Virus record (IMG/VR): IMGVR_UViG_3300044730_000623
Coordinates: 1-34,935 of that record
Direction: 5' to 3' (one strand)
From: a virus
Length of the DNA: 34,935 nt
Part shown: piece after piece, positions 7,706 through 16,083 of the stretch
How positions within the stretch are numbered: position 1 is the stretch's first letter
Layout: every line of letters starts with the position of its first letter
Notes under the pieces: model-generated
The model's input: the letters and a program-made list of their open reading frames with translations, nothing else
Database searches by the model: none
Told to the model about the DNA's origin: nothing
Position numbers and translations under genes: made by a program

Positions 7706-9135
7706 TAGTTGGTTCCCACCTGAATATCTGCCCACGCGCCGAGAAACACGGCCTTCACCGGGTCGGACACGCGAAAGCGAATAATGCGTTGACGATAGCT
7801 GCCGCAGGCAAACCACACCGCGCGCCATTTGTTTTGCCCCACTGGCCCCATGGCCGCAGGGCGCGGGTCAGACCACGTTCGCCCGCCGTCGTCGGAATAG
7901 CACATGAGCACCTGAGGGTTAGACCCCTGCCCCGTCACCAACCCCACCCCGGCTTCGATATCCAGTTCCAGACGCGGCATGAAGGCCCTGCGCCCGTCAT
8001 GGTGCAGTTGCAGGCTGGTGGCTTCTCGGACGAGGCCCATGCCCCCTTCGGCATAGCTGTCGGCCAAGAGTTCGTAGAGGTTCCCGTCGCTGGAGCCGAC
8101 CACCTGGCGCTGGCCGTTCAAGGTCAGGTTGCGCGCGTCCCAGCCCCCCGTCGCGTCCGACCCCATGGGCCAGGTGCCTGACTTCCGGTAGGACCAGAGG
8201 TTGGTCGATATGTCCCACGCAAAGGACCATTCGTTGGGCAACGTCAGCACATAAAACAAGTGCCCGCGCTGCTGGTAGGTGAAGGCACTGAGCGCCGAGA
8301 GGTCGGACACCTGTTCCAGATAGTTGTCCACTTCCGGCGGGCTAATCTTGCGCGGCGCGTAGCCTTCGGCGCGATAGACGCTGACCCCGCCCGCCCGTCC
8401 GTCACGCCCCACCCATGTCAGGCCACTATCAACGACCACAGCCGTGTCACGGGCAACGCAGCCGATATTGGCCGCAGCCGTTGCGGTCTTGGCGAAGGCA
8501 TTCGCCCCGCTGTCGCCGGTCGGGCCCCACCATTCAACGGAACGTGAGCCCAGCAATGCCACGTCATTGGCAACCGCACGAATGGCGACCAGATTGTCGC
8601 TTTCCGCTTCGCCGGTAGCGAAGTTGTTGGCCGGGAACGTCGTGTCGTTGATTAGCTTCCAGCGAAAGCGCCCTGAGTTCGCGACCGATATCAGCGAATA
8701 GCTGGCAATCGACGTGCAGCTTGACGCCTGTTCGAACCCACCCCCCGAATGTTCACTCAAGGCCAAGGTCGGCACGTCAAACTGGTAGGATTTGATTTCG
8801 CCGACGATATCAATCTGCGCGCCGTTGTAGGCCATATCGACCGGCAGACTGCCTTCAATGGTGCCGAGCGCCGTGGTCGAGCCACCGCCCGTCACTGCAT
8901 GAAGTGTAGTGCCGACCACCACATAATGCTGGTCGCCCGCCGTGATTTGCCCCCGCACTTGCCCCCCGCCAATCGTGGAGAAAAGATTGCGTGTCGGCGT
9001 GCCATAGCAGACAAAGTCCGTGCGCCCTTCGCCTTCGACCGGCTCGCCATACATGTTGACGAGCGAGGTCATGCCCGCCGATTTCGACCGACCGACATTG
9101 AAGGCTCGCCCGAAGGGCACGCGGATACGGGGCAT
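7705..9135 (-). CDS. P22 gp10-like tail accessory / packaged-DNA stabilisation protein
   Basis: 476 residues (P22 gp10 is 472). The N-terminus (RIRVPFGRAFNVGRSKSAGM, then LVNMYGEPV and YGTPTRNLF) has the layout of the phage_stabilise family: a short lead, an N-x-Y motif and a 'GTPG' type turn before beta-propeller-like repeats. The rest is beta-rich. Start at 9135 gives a TAATG overlap with the previous stop; a TTG nine bases earlier is less likely. It plugs the portal-connector channel after DNA filling in P22. Located downstream of the gp4-like connector, as in P22. Confidence 0.65.
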   Translation of the reverse strand: MPRIRVPFGRAFNVGRSKSAGMTSLVNMYGEPVEGEGRTDFVCYGTPTRNLFSTIGGGQVRGQITAGDQHYVVVGTTLHAVTGGGSTTALGTIEGSLPVDMAYNGAQIDIVGEIKSYQFDVPTLALSEHSGGGFEQASSCTSIASYSLISVANSGRFRWKLINDTTFPANNFATGEAESDNLVAIRAVANDVALLGSRSVEWWGPTGDSGANAFAKTATAAANIGCVARDTAVVVDSGLTWVGRDGRAGGVSVYRAEGYAPRKISPPEVDNYLEQVSDLSALSAFTYQQRGHLFYVLTLPNEWSFAWDISTNLWSYRKSGTWPMGSDATGGWDARNLTLNGQRQVVGSSDGNLYELLADSYAEGGMGLVREATSLQLHHDGRRAFMPRLELDIEAGVGLVTGQGSNPQVLMCYSDDGGRTWSDPRPAAMGPVGQNKWRAVWFACGSYRQRIIRFRVSDPVKAVFLGAWADIQVGTN

Positions 9136-9725
9136 TAGGACCAAATCACCTGAATGTAGCCATTGAACCCGGCGTCATTGGCGGTCGAAGCAAAAGCCCC
9201 GTCGCCCGGACTGCCACCCGTCGTCCCGGCCAAGGCCCCGGAGAATGTCGCCCCGCCCGCCCTTCCCGGCGTGCCCGCTGCTTCTTCACCGGGCGGCGTG
9301 GCCACATAGCCCGAACCGCTTTGGCCCGTGATATTGGTGTCCCCGCCTGAGGCCGTTCCGCCAGTTCCGTCCGCAAGGTTGGTGCCTTTGTTCCCACCAT
9401 TGCACGTCACCGACACGGCAGAACCGTTCAGGGTTCCGGATACCGTCGTATTGCCACCATTGTTGCTGGCCGACCCTGACCCAATCGCGACAGTGAGCGT
9501 GGTTCCCCATTCACCAGCCAGAACCGCGCGCGTGAGGTAGGCAAAGCCGCCCCCGCCCCCTGCCGACCCGTCAACAGGGGACACGCGCCCAAAAGCGGCC
9601 CCACCCGCCGCCTGCGCCCATATCTGCACCGTCGTTGCACCATTGGGAATGGTAATCGACGTGGTGCCGGGGAAGTAAAGTTCGCCCATGTTGAAAGGCT
9701 GTCCGGTAATGACGACGCCCGTCAT
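9135..9725 (-). CDS. Gly/Thr-rich virion protein, probably fibre or tail-associated
   Basis: 196 residues, strongly Gly, Ala, Thr, Ser and Asn rich, with beta-strand/turn repetition (NNGGNTTVSGTLNGSAVSV). The N-terminal motif SITIPNGATTVQIWAQAAGG resembles the glycine-rich adhesin domain (GAATTVT-type) found at tips of tail fibres. No catalytic motif. Starts in an ATGA overlap with the 147-residue gene and ends in a TAATG overlap with the gp10-like gene. Confidence 0.55.
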   Translation of the reverse strand: MTGVVITGQPFNMGELYFPGTTSITIPNGATTVQIWAQAAGGAAFGRVSPVDGSAGGGGGFAYLTRAVLAGEWGTTLTVAIGSGSASNNGGNTTVSGTLNGSAVSVTCNGGNKGTNLADGTGGTASGGDTNITGQSGSGYVATPPGEEAAGTPGRAGGATFSGALAGTTGGSPGDGAFASTANDAGFNGYIQVIWS

Positions 9726-10165
9726 GACGACAATCCGGTGCTGCCGGTGATTATCCAGGTGTTCGTTGCCACCTTGCGCAAGGTTGCGGTATTGCCGCGC
9801 GCCAGCGTGCGGGTGGCCGGGTCTGCACCCAGCGTGCCCACCCCGTCACCGCGCACAATGACGACACTTGCGCCCTTCGCAATCGTGACCGTGGTGGCTG
9901 TGGCCGAGCCGCCATTCGTATTATCCAGCAGAATGGTCGTGCCAATTGGAAATGCTACTGTTGCATTAGCCGGGACCGTCCACGTCTGGGCCGTGTTGTC
10001 GCCCTTGTAAATCACCTTGCCATTGTCCGACAAAGTCAGCGTATAGCCCGTGCCCCCCGTGCGGGTGTTCATGGGCGTGCCACGAAAGCCGACCGTCCGG
10101 TCACTGGTGGACCCGGTGTCGGAAATGTCCACGTCACCCGTGGCGCTGTTCTTGACCACACCCAT
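9722..10165 (-). CDS. Small beta-rich virion protein (fibre-tip-like)
   Basis: 147 residues. ATG at 10165 lies just after the upstream stop; the longer frame starts inside that gene. The C-terminal ~90 residues follow a pattern frequent at the ends of tail fibres: PIGTTILLDNTNGGSATATT, IAKGASVVIVRGDG, then NTATLRKVATNTWIITG. A similar segment occurs in the tail fibre at 366-1796, so these may be related modules. Role in the virion inferred. Confidence 0.5.
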   Translation of the reverse strand: MGVVKNSATGDVDISDTGSTSDRTVGFRGTPMNTRTGGTGYTLTLSDNGKVIYKGDNTAQTWTVPANATVAFPIGTTILLDNTNGGSATATTVTIAKGASVVIVRGDGVGTLGADPATRTLARGNTATLRKVATNTWIITGSTGLSS

Positions 10166-10166
10166 G

Positions 10167-10463
10167 TCAGGGCACCGAGACAAGGTTGGAGTAAATGCCG
10201 GTCGGCGAACCCGTAATGAGCACGCGCACTTCAGCGTCGGCCCCGAGTGTCACTTCAAGGAACCCGTTCGCCGTGAGGCTGGCCCCCGTGATATTCGTCG
10301 CCGTGCCGTTGGCGTTCTTCGCCTGAAGCTGCAAGGTCGCCGCGTTGAACGTGCCTTCCGCTTCCCAAATGTAGTCACCACCCTTCACGGTGACATAGTT
10401 CCCCGTCGCCGCTGCATTGCTGAGTAGCGTCAGGTTTTCGACATAGTAGGTATTCATGGACAT
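10167..10463 (-). CDS. Hypothetical small structural protein
   Basis: 98 residues, beta-strand rich (YYVENLTLLSNAAATGNYVT, WEAEGTFNAATLQLQAKNAN). The alternating Thr/Asn/Ala composition is like that of small decoration or fibre-associated proteins. AAGGAA lies about 10 bases before the first ATG; a second in-frame ATG follows two codons later. Between the gp4-like connector and the fibre-like genes. No family recognised. Confidence 0.55.
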   Translation of the reverse strand: MSMNTYYVENLTLLSNAAATGNYVTVKGGDYIWEAEGTFNAATLQLQAKNANGTATNITGASLTANGFLEVTLGADAEVRVLITGSPTGIYSNLVSVP

Positions 10464-10476
10464 TGCGTGTGTTCCT

Positions 10477-10824
10477 TCAGAAATAGTCCGTGACTACGGG
10501 TTCCTTGGCTGACCGTTGGCTGACATGCCGTTCGAGAAGGCGATAACCCGTGTCGCCCAAGGCATAGGGGATTTCGCTGCCCGGCCCGCGCCCATAGATT
10601 TCCGCGCACTGGCCCGCAATGACCTGCGCGTAAGGAAGCGCAGCCGCGTCGGGAATGGCACTATCAATCCAGTAAACCAGACCCTCTTCAATCAGCCATG
10701 CCCGCACCTTGTCGGCCCGCCGTTCAATGCGGTCCCGGTCGTCTGCCGACAACGCTTGACCCGGACCAATCAGGCCCAGTTCCTCGCCGACCAACTGATA
10801 GAGGTCTGTGTTCGTGATTGTCAT
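10477..10824 (-). CDS. Head-tail connector, P22 gp4-like tail accessory factor
   Basis: 115 residues, mainly helical. It has the features of small adaptor proteins that bind under the portal: an N-terminal helix (NTDLYQLVGEELGLI), a charged middle (DDRDRIERRADKVRAWLIEE) and a Trp/Tyr/Pro segment (VYWIDSAIPDAAALPYA). Position after the coat genes and before the gp10-like gene matches P22 gene 4. P22 gp4 is larger (166 aa), so homology is tentative. ATGA overlap with the preceding gene. Confidence 0.5.
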   Translation of the reverse strand: MTITNTDLYQLVGEELGLIGPGQALSADDRDRIERRADKVRAWLIEEGLVYWIDSAIPDAAALPYAQVIAGQCAEIYGRGPGSEIPYALGDTGYRLLERHVSQRSAKEPVVTDYF

Positions 10825-11078
10825 TCGGCAGCCTCTTCAACCACGACCTTGCGGGGCCGTCCGCGCTTGGGCTTCGGCGCGTCGAAGACGTTCTCGACCA
10901 TGACCGTGTCAGCCTCTTCGTCCATGGCTTCGAAAAGCGGGTGTCCCTTCAGCTTGGCAATGGCCGCAGGGTCAGTGACGACCACCCACACACCGACCGG
11001 GAATGTGTACCCGTACGCACGGGTTTCCGCTGGCACGTCGTCTGGCTTCAAATAGCCGCCTGTGAATCTGATAAGCAT
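10821..11078 (-). CDS. Small protein with a basic AT-hook-like tail
   Basis: 85 residues from the ATG at 11078, which has GGAG at good spacing; the longer frame starts in the terminator-like hairpin. Residues 1-60 are beta-rich (RFTGGYLKPDDVPAETRAYG, VGVWVVVTDPAAIAKLKGH) and the end carries PKPKRGRPRKVVVEE, an AT-hook-like GRP core. Possibly a DNA- or capsid-interior contact; its abundance and role are unknown. It is first after the terminator-like hairpin downstream of the capsid genes. Confidence 0.55.
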   Translation of the reverse strand: MLIRFTGGYLKPDDVPAETRAYGYTFPVGVWVVVTDPAAIAKLKGHPLFEAMDEEADTVMVENVFDAPKPKRGRPRKVVVEEAAE

Positions 11079-11092
11079 GGTTTCTCCGTCGC

Positions 11093-11126
11093 AAAAACGG
11101 CCAGGGGCGGACATAAGCCCGCCCCC
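11093..11126 (-). terminator. Terminator-like hairpin downstream of the capsid genes
   Basis: Read on the minus strand, a perfect 7-bp stem GGGGCGG/CCGCCCC (11119-11125 with 11104-11110) with an 8-base loop is followed by TGGCCG and five T. The T run starts about six bases after the stem, so termination may be partial. It sits in the 60-bp gap after the major capsid and second head protein, where phages often reduce read-through so that capsid genes are expressed more than tail genes. Confidence 0.5.
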
Positions 11127-11138
11127 GTGCCTTCATTG

Positions 11139-11573
11139 TTATGGCAGAGCCAGAATGGTCCCAATCATGCCAAGGCTAATCGTGCCAGAGGTTGGCACCG
11201 TGCCACCGGGGTTTGCAGCCACAGCGCCGGTGATGACCGTCTCCGCCGTGTACACATAGCCAGCACCCGTGACTGCGCTGGAAAACGCAGCCGTGCCCGT
11301 CTGACCGATATTTGTCGCCGCAAAGAGACGGTCAGCGTCTCCTGCGTCACCGACATTATAGGTCAGCGTGGTTGCGCCGTCCAAGTCAGTCGAACGCAGA
11401 ACGCTTGAAATCAGCACGAAGCCCTTCGGCACCTTGCCAAATTCAAACGTGTCCGCCGTCGTCAGTGCCGCTGTCACCGGCACTTCGAACCAAAGAACGA
11501 TTGCGTTCCCCGGGTGAGGACCAACGCCCACGTTGGGGCTGTTGGCAAGCTGCCTGCTTTTATACAGAGCCAT
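11139..11573 (-). CDS. Head decoration-like or second abundant head protein
   Basis: 144 residues from the ATG at 11573 (AAGGA site about 8-10 bases upstream). Beta-rich, with few charges in the C-terminal half (VTAALTTADTFEFGKVPKGF, TAETVITGAVAANPGG). It lies directly downstream of the major capsid gene, just before the terminator-like hairpin, the classical place of a decoration or cement protein. No family recognised; assignment is by context. Confidence 0.5.
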   Translation of the reverse strand: MALYKSRQLANSPNVGVGPHPGNAIVLWFEVPVTAALTTADTFEFGKVPKGFVLISSVLRSTDLDGATTLTYNVGDAGDADRLFAATNIGQTGTAAFSSAVTGAGYVYTAETVITGAVAANPGGTVPTSGTISLGMIGTILALP

Positions 11574-11593
11574 GAGTTGAGTCCTTTCTAAAA

Positions 11594-12748
11594 TTAATCG
11601 CCAGTGCCCGAGGTATATACGGTCACAATCCCATGTTGCTTCGACGCCGAGCTTGCGCCCGTCGCAAAGTGCAGCTTGGCAATGCCCCGCAGTTCCTCGA
11701 TTGCAACGCCAGGACGGAACTTGTAGTCGCCCGTCGTGTCGGTAATCGGCGTTGGCTCCTGACCCCACGCAACCGCCATGGCCTGCTGGCCGCAGAGGAA
11801 GTTGGGTTCGACCGAAATCGAACCGTTACCCGCCGCCGCAAACCTCGCCGACGTGGTAATCAGCGTCGAGATTTCCTCAATCTGACGGACGATGACGCCG
11901 TCATAAATGAGGTCGCCATCCTGGAACAGCGGGTTCGAGTTCATGCCGCCACCTTCACGCGCGCGCGCGTCACGGTTGGCATTTATCATGACGCTGTCGT
12001 TCTTCAGGTCGCGGAACGAGCGAGCGCCCGCGAACATGACGAAGTATTCGCGCCCGTCTTCCAGACGGAACGGACGAATGGCAGGGCTTGCAGCCTTGGC
12101 CATGCGCTTGGCAAGCGAAACCACCGAAGCGGTCAGCTTGTCGTTCGTCGAGTCAACGGCACCCAGACCCGTGGCATGGTTTGCGTTCCAGTTTCCCGTG
12201 GCTGACCCGAAGAGGATACGGTCCTGGTTGGCAGCGCACCACGTATTGTAGTTCGCATCCGTCGCACCCGTCACCACGACGTTGCCGTCGCTGTCCACGA
12301 TATCCGTCGCCGGAACCGAAGACGTGGTGACCGTCGGGCCTGCCATGTATTTAATCATGTCAGCCCGCAGCGTGTCCGAAGACCACAGCTTGAGCATGTC
12401 ACGACCGGCATTCAGCAGGTCGATTTCGGTCTTGTACTGCGTGGACTTCGGCACCTTGACGGCGTTACGAATCCAGTCAACCGAAACAGCGCAGTTGTAG
12501 TTGCCAAGCTGCTCTTCCTTGCCGTCGAGAACGCCCGAACCACGCACACCGGCGGCGGTGAGTTTCGTCACCAGCGGGATGTTGATGGTCTTGCCGTTTT
12601 CCGAAGCAAGTTCGTACTTGGTCATGATGATGGAAGAAGACTTGCGGCCCATGTAGGGCAGGAATCCGGACTCGCGGACATATTCCGCGAGGTAGTCGCT
12701 CGACCACTTTTGCTTTTCCAAAGCGGACGAAAGAAGTGTCTCTGCCAT
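11594..12748 (-). CDS. Major capsid protein
   Basis: 384 residues. N-terminal helix (LLSSALEKQKWSSDYLAEYV), then a strand region ending in INIPLVTKL, DWIRNAVKVP and a long spine-like helix (KTEIDLLNAGRDMLKLW). The C-terminal half has NDSVMINANRDARAREGGG, PLFQDGDLIYDGVIVRQIEE and NFLCGQQAMAVAWG. This succession is typical of the N4 gp56/DUF4043-type HK97-fold capsid proteins. It follows the scaffold gene directly, with AAGGA before the ATG. Probably the main virion protein. Exact family is my judgement without alignment. Confidence 0.8.
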   Translation of the reverse strand: MAETLLSSALEKQKWSSDYLAEYVRESGFLPYMGRKSSSIIMTKYELASENGKTINIPLVTKLTAAGVRGSGVLDGKEEQLGNYNCAVSVDWIRNAVKVPKSTQYKTEIDLLNAGRDMLKLWSSDTLRADMIKYMAGPTVTTSSVPATDIVDSDGNVVVTGATDANYNTWCAANQDRILFGSATGNWNANHATGLGAVDSTNDKLTASVVSLAKRMAKAASPAIRPFRLEDGREYFVMFAGARSFRDLKNDSVMINANRDARAREGGGMNSNPLFQDGDLIYDGVIVRQIEEISTLITTSARFAAAGNGSISVEPNFLCGQQAMAVAWGQEPTPITDTTGDYKFRPGVAIEELRGIAKLHFATGASSASKQHGIVTVYTSGTGD

Positions 12749-12760
12749 GGCAGATGTTCC

Positions 12761-13546
12761 TTATGAACGGAACACCGCGTTAAACGCCTCCCCCGGCCCG
12801 ACGGGCACGTTGGGGCCTTTGCCGCCCGCACTAGGTGCAGACGCCAAGCTAGGGCGTGGTAGCGGTGTCGATTGCGGGGACGGTGCAGATGTCCCGGCGT
12901 TCACCGCTTGTGTCTGGGGTTTGACATAGCCATTCGCTTCGGCCCATTTCTGGGCCCAGGCTTCAGGGTCGTCGTCGCCAATCTTCGACAAGCGCATGGA
13001 ACGCTGGTGCTGCTGCACCACGAAGTCATAAGGGTCGACCTGACGTTGGACGGTGGCCCAGAGATGCGGATTGGTCTGCAGTTCTCCTGCAAGCCATTCC
13101 TCCGCAGCCTTGACCTTTTCAGCCCCATGCTGGCGCGAGGCCGTGGCATGGCTGATGGACGTTATGATTTCCCAGCGGTCACGTGCCCGTTGCGTTTCCA
13201 GTTGGCGGTTGAAGCCGTCCGGGTCTGCAATCGGGTCAATCAACTGCTGAGGCTTTTCAGCCGCTTCCACCTTTCGGCGATACTCTTCGAGTTCGCGTTC
13301 GAGGCGTTGGCGCTTTTCGCGTTCGTCCAGAACAGCGGCCATGGGTATGTATCCGGGCGGTGGCTGTACGGGCGCACCAACCGGCTGAACCGGGGCTGTG
13401 GTCTGGCTTTCCAGAGCGGGCGCTGGGGGCGGCGGCTCCGGGTTGGCAGGCGGCGCGGAATTGGCTTCCGGCGCGGGCTGCGTGTCTTCTTTCGGCGCGA
13501 AACGTCCTTGCTCGTCCCGTAGAAACGAGAGCTTGTCGTCTGTCAT
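12761..13546 (-). CDS. Scaffolding protein
   Basis: 261 residues starting at the ATG at 13546, which has AAGGG at good spacing. Composition is typical of scaffolds: an acidic N-terminus, a long Pro/Ala-rich linker (residues ~20-75), a central charged helix rich in Glu/Arg/Lys (EREKRQRLERELEEYRRKVE) and a second helical region, ending with a Ser/Pro/Gly tail and FNAVFRS. It is immediately upstream of the major capsid gene. Expected to guide procapsid assembly and then leave. Confidence 0.75.
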   Translation of the reverse strand: MTDDKLSFLRDEQGRFAPKEDTQPAPEANSAPPANPEPPPPAPALESQTTAPVQPVGAPVQPPPGYIPMAAVLDEREKRQRLERELEEYRRKVEAAEKPQQLIDPIADPDGFNRQLETQRARDRWEIITSISHATASRQHGAEKVKAAEEWLAGELQTNPHLWATVQRQVDPYDFVVQQHQRSMRLSKIGDDDPEAWAQKWAEANGYVKPQTQAVNAGTSAPSPQSTPLPRPSLASAPSAGGKGPNVPVGPGEAFNAVFRS

Positions 13547-13626
13547 GTTTTCCCTTGGGTGTACGCCCGTCAAAGTCGGCGGCACTTCAAAACGCCCGTT
13601 CCTACGGCGGCGGCCCGTGTCTGCTG

Positions 13627-14295
13627 TCAGTGCAACAGCAACATGTCTTCGTCTTCGTCCTCGTCCGCTTCGCGTGCCAGGCGCACACGTTCACGAACGA
13701 GCCGATAAAATTCGTTGATTTCGTCCAATGCCTGCACCAATGCGGCGCGGGCGTCGGTATCAAGGCCGGTCGGCGCAAGGGCCAGCACTTCGCGTGCGGC
13801 CTGCTTGGCCTCTTCAGCCTGCTCGATAATCTCAGGCGGGGCGTCTTCAAGGTCGCGCCCCAGAATGTCCGCCATGAACTGGCGAACGTCGTCAATCTTG
13901 TCCCGCCGCTTGTTCCGGCGCTTGTAGGCGTAAGGGTCCCACCCGCCCTTCGAGCCGCCTTCGTCAACCGGCGTGCCCGAAAGCGTGCCGGTCGAAGACA
14001 GCGTCAACAGCCCAAGCGTGGCCGACAGGCTTCCCGATAGCCCCCCGCCCGTCAGCGTGCCGTCCGACACAAGGGTGAGCGTGCCCAAGGTCTTTGACAG
14101 CGTGCCGCTGAGGCCCGCCGCCAAGGTGCCCGAGGCTGACAGCGTGGCCGTGCCCAGCGTTTTGGACAGCGTGCCCGTCAGGCCATTGGCCAGCGTGCCG
14201 GAACCCGAAAGCGTCACCGCCCCCAAGGTCTTCGACAGCGTGCCGTTGATATCGCTTCCCGCTGCCTGCGGTCCAAGCAGCGTGAGAAGCGTCAT
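13627..14295 (-). CDS. Unknown protein with four tandem 23-residue GTLSKTLG repeats and an acidic helical tail
   Basis: 222 residues. Residues 17-109 are four tandem repeats of ~23 residues, consensus (N/T/S)GTLSKTLGxxTLSxSGTLAxGL; the third is 24 long and the fourth is degenerate. A basic stretch (YAYKRRNKRRDK) follows, then a helical segment with Glu/Ala/Arg and an acidic end (EADEDEDEDMLLLH). The repeats should stack as a beta-solenoid or alternating strands. It sits between portal and scaffold, so a head or neck role is likely. No known family named. Confidence 0.6.
   Translation of the reverse strand: MTLLTLLGPQAAGSDINGTLSKTLGAVTLSGSGTLANGLTGTLSKTLGTATLSASGTLAAGLSGTLSKTLGTLTLVSDGTLTGGGLSGSLSATLGLLTLSSTGTLSGTPVDEGGSKGGWDPYAYKRRNKRRDKIDDVRQFMADILGRDLEDAPPEIIEQAEEAKQAAREVLALAPTGLDTDARAALVQALDEINEFYRLVRERVRLAREADEDEDEDMLLLH
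13969..14247 (-). repeat. Four tandem ~69-bp repeats inside the GTLSKTLG protein gene
   Basis: The coding DNA contains four in-frame copies of ~69 bp (third copy 72 bp), each beginning with codons for GTLS and containing a 'TLG..TL' core. Copies one to three keep the words GACAGCGTGCC and GTCTTTGACAG or close variants on the plus strand, so they arose by recent duplication, while the fourth has diverged. All unit lengths are multiples of three. Confidence 0.75.
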
Positions 14296-14308
14296 GTCAG
14301 TCTAGCCT

Positions 14309-14473
14309 TCAGACCAGAGCGGAAAGCTGTTCAAGCGTGGTCTGCGTTTCGCCCAGTTCCGCTTCAATCTGCGTCAGTTGGACCGTGTCGCCCAAGCGGA
14401 TAGCGGTTTCCCGCTGCGCCGACAGGTACAAAATGCGCGCTTCAGCCAGGCTGATAAGTTCAACGACGGTCAT
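14309..14473 (-). CDS. Small helical protein, 54 residues
   Basis: The frame starts at ATG 14473, overlapping the upstream stop as ATGA, and ends with TGA 14 bases before the next start. The product begins MTVVELISLAEARILY and ends LEQLSALV; it is one or two amphipathic helices with Gln/Glu/Thr (QRETAIRLGDTVQLTQIEAE), coiled-coil like. It fills the only gap in this stretch with the same coupled spacing as its neighbours, so I take it as real. Function unknown; many phages have a small coiled-coil gene near the portal and scaffold. Confidence 0.6.
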   Translation of the reverse strand: MTVVELISLAEARILYLSAQRETAIRLGDTVQLTQIEAELGETQTTLEQLSALV

Positions 14474-16083
14474 ACCAACACCACCATTTCCTGCGCGACC
14501 GTCGATAGGTGCGATTGCAACAGCACCACGTCATAGGTGTCGTTGCCGTCGATGGCGGCATAGCAGGCCATGCGCTGGCCCAAGGCCGCCGTGCCCGCCT
14601 GAAGGAAGTCGGTCGGGGTGAAGGGACTGAGCACACGGTTCTGCACGTCGAAGCGCCAGATTTGGTTCACGGCGCTCGCGGTGTAGATGTTCATGTAGAA
14701 CATGCGGCCTTCGTTGTCGCAGGGCGCGTAGGCCCCCGACGTGCCAACCGTCAAGGCAACCGCGCCGTCATAGGTGATGGCGCCCGTCCATGTCCCGGTA
14801 ATCGTCGCCGCGATGTCCAGCACGTCCAGCGTCACCGCACCGCCACGGAAAAAGTAACAGAACGAATGGCGTGCGTTATGGCCTGTGTCGGGCTGAATGC
14901 CGAAGCTTGGTGCCCACATGCCACCCGACGCATTCGCCGCCGGGGCCGCGCCGAAATAGGTCGTGGACCACGCATTCGACGCAATGTTGTTCGTGCCATT
15001 GTTCACCGTCGCGTCACCGTAGTTGTAGGTATAGACGGTGGTGGTGGCGCTGGAACGCACCAGCATGAGGTTCGGCAGTTCAATCACGAACTTGGCACTG
15101 GTCGAAGGCGTCGTGGTCCAGTTGGTGCCGAGCGTATAGACCGCGCTGGGGCCTGCCGTGTGGCTGGCGATAATGCGCCGCTGTCCGACCGAGGCAGGTG
15201 TGGTCGTATCTTCGACAATGCGGATTTGGAAGTTGCGGTATTCGTTGGCGGCAACAACCGCGTCACCCAATGTCGCCTGGCCTGTCAGGGTTCCCGCTGC
15301 CGAGCCGGTGGCCGTCAGGGCATAGCGCGAGACAACGCCCGTGTCATAGTTATACGCGCCCTTCACCATGCCGTCGCCGGGGGAGTTGTCGTAGGGCGTA
15401 TACTGTTCGTCCAGCACCATGATGGAACTGTCGGTGCCGATGGTGGCGGGCAAGCCGGTCGTCGAAAGGCCGGTCGAGAGCGTGTTCGACGCAACCTCGA
15501 ACGAGCGCCAGATATTCGACGCTGTAGTGCCCGCACCCAGCATGAACACGCGACCGCCGATAATCTCGTAGCGCGCGCCTGTGGCAGGCGTAAAGCCAAA
15601 GCTGCTGGCAACGTCGATGACCGGCGTCGTGCCGGCGCTGTTGCCGACGATATAGCGTTCAGCAGTCTTGCCAGCCGTCGTGTCGATAATGCGCAGCTTG
15701 AAGCCGTATTCACCCGAGCCGCCGCGATTGGCCAGCATGTTGAGGCCAACGGCAGTAGGCAGTGCAGTCGAGAGCGTGACCCGCGTCGTGGTCGCACCCG
15801 CCGCAATCGTGCCGACAAGGCCTAGGGACGGGGCAAAGGCCATGGCCGCGCCCGCGCCAAACGTACCGGCCAAGGCAGGCGACTGCACGAACGACCAGCC
15901 CTTGGTCACGATATTGTAGCGGTTCAGGACCGTGTTGGATGCAAGCTGATAGACAAACGGATTGCGGCTTACGTCCGAGCGCATGTCCGACGCAAAGCAA
16001 GTCGCTGCCGCATGCGCGTTGGGTGCAGGCGCAATCTGCGCCCACATGAGCCGGTCAATGACTTTCTTGAAGTTGTTGGCCAT
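14470..16083 (-). CDS. Large beta-rich structural protein of unknown family
   Basis: 537 residues, rich in Ala, Gly, Thr, Ser, Tyr, with few charged residues. Predicted by eye to be repeated beta-strands (VGTIAAGATTTRVTLSTALP, VVSRYALTATGSAAGTLTGQ). Motifs such as GGRVFMLGAGTTASNIWRSF and QIWRFDVQNRVLSPFTP look like beta-propeller blades. Start overlaps the preceding stop as TAATG. It belongs to the block between portal and scaffold that P22 lacks. Probably an exposed virion component, perhaps a head fibre; no enzymatic motif is visible. Confidence 0.6.
   Translation of the reverse strand: MANNFKKVIDRLMWAQIAPAPNAHAAATCFASDMRSDVSRNPFVYQLASNTVLNRYNIVTKGWSFVQSPALAGTFGAGAAMAFAPSLGLVGTIAAGATTTRVTLSTALPTAVGLNMLANRGGSGEYGFKLRIIDTTAGKTAERYIVGNSAGTTPVIDVASSFGFTPATGARYEIIGGRVFMLGAGTTASNIWRSFEVASNTLSTGLSTTGLPATIGTDSSIMVLDEQYTPYDNSPGDGMVKGAYNYDTGVVSRYALTATGSAAGTLTGQATLGDAVVAANEYRNFQIRIVEDTTTPASVGQRRIIASHTAGPSAVYTLGTNWTTTPSTSAKFVIELPNLMLVRSSATTTVYTYNYGDATVNNGTNNIASNAWSTTYFGAAPAANASGGMWAPSFGIQPDTGHNARHSFCYFFRGGAVTLDVLDIAATITGTWTGAITYDGAVALTVGTSGAYAPCDNEGRMFYMNIYTASAVNQIWRFDVQNRVLSPFTPTDFLQAGTAALGQRMACYAAIDGNDTYDVVLLQSHLSTVAQEMVVLV

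Noticed and set aside
13547-13626. Terminator between the repeat protein gene and scaffold
   Set aside because: The region has three direct copies of ACGGGC but no inverted pairing followed by T residues.
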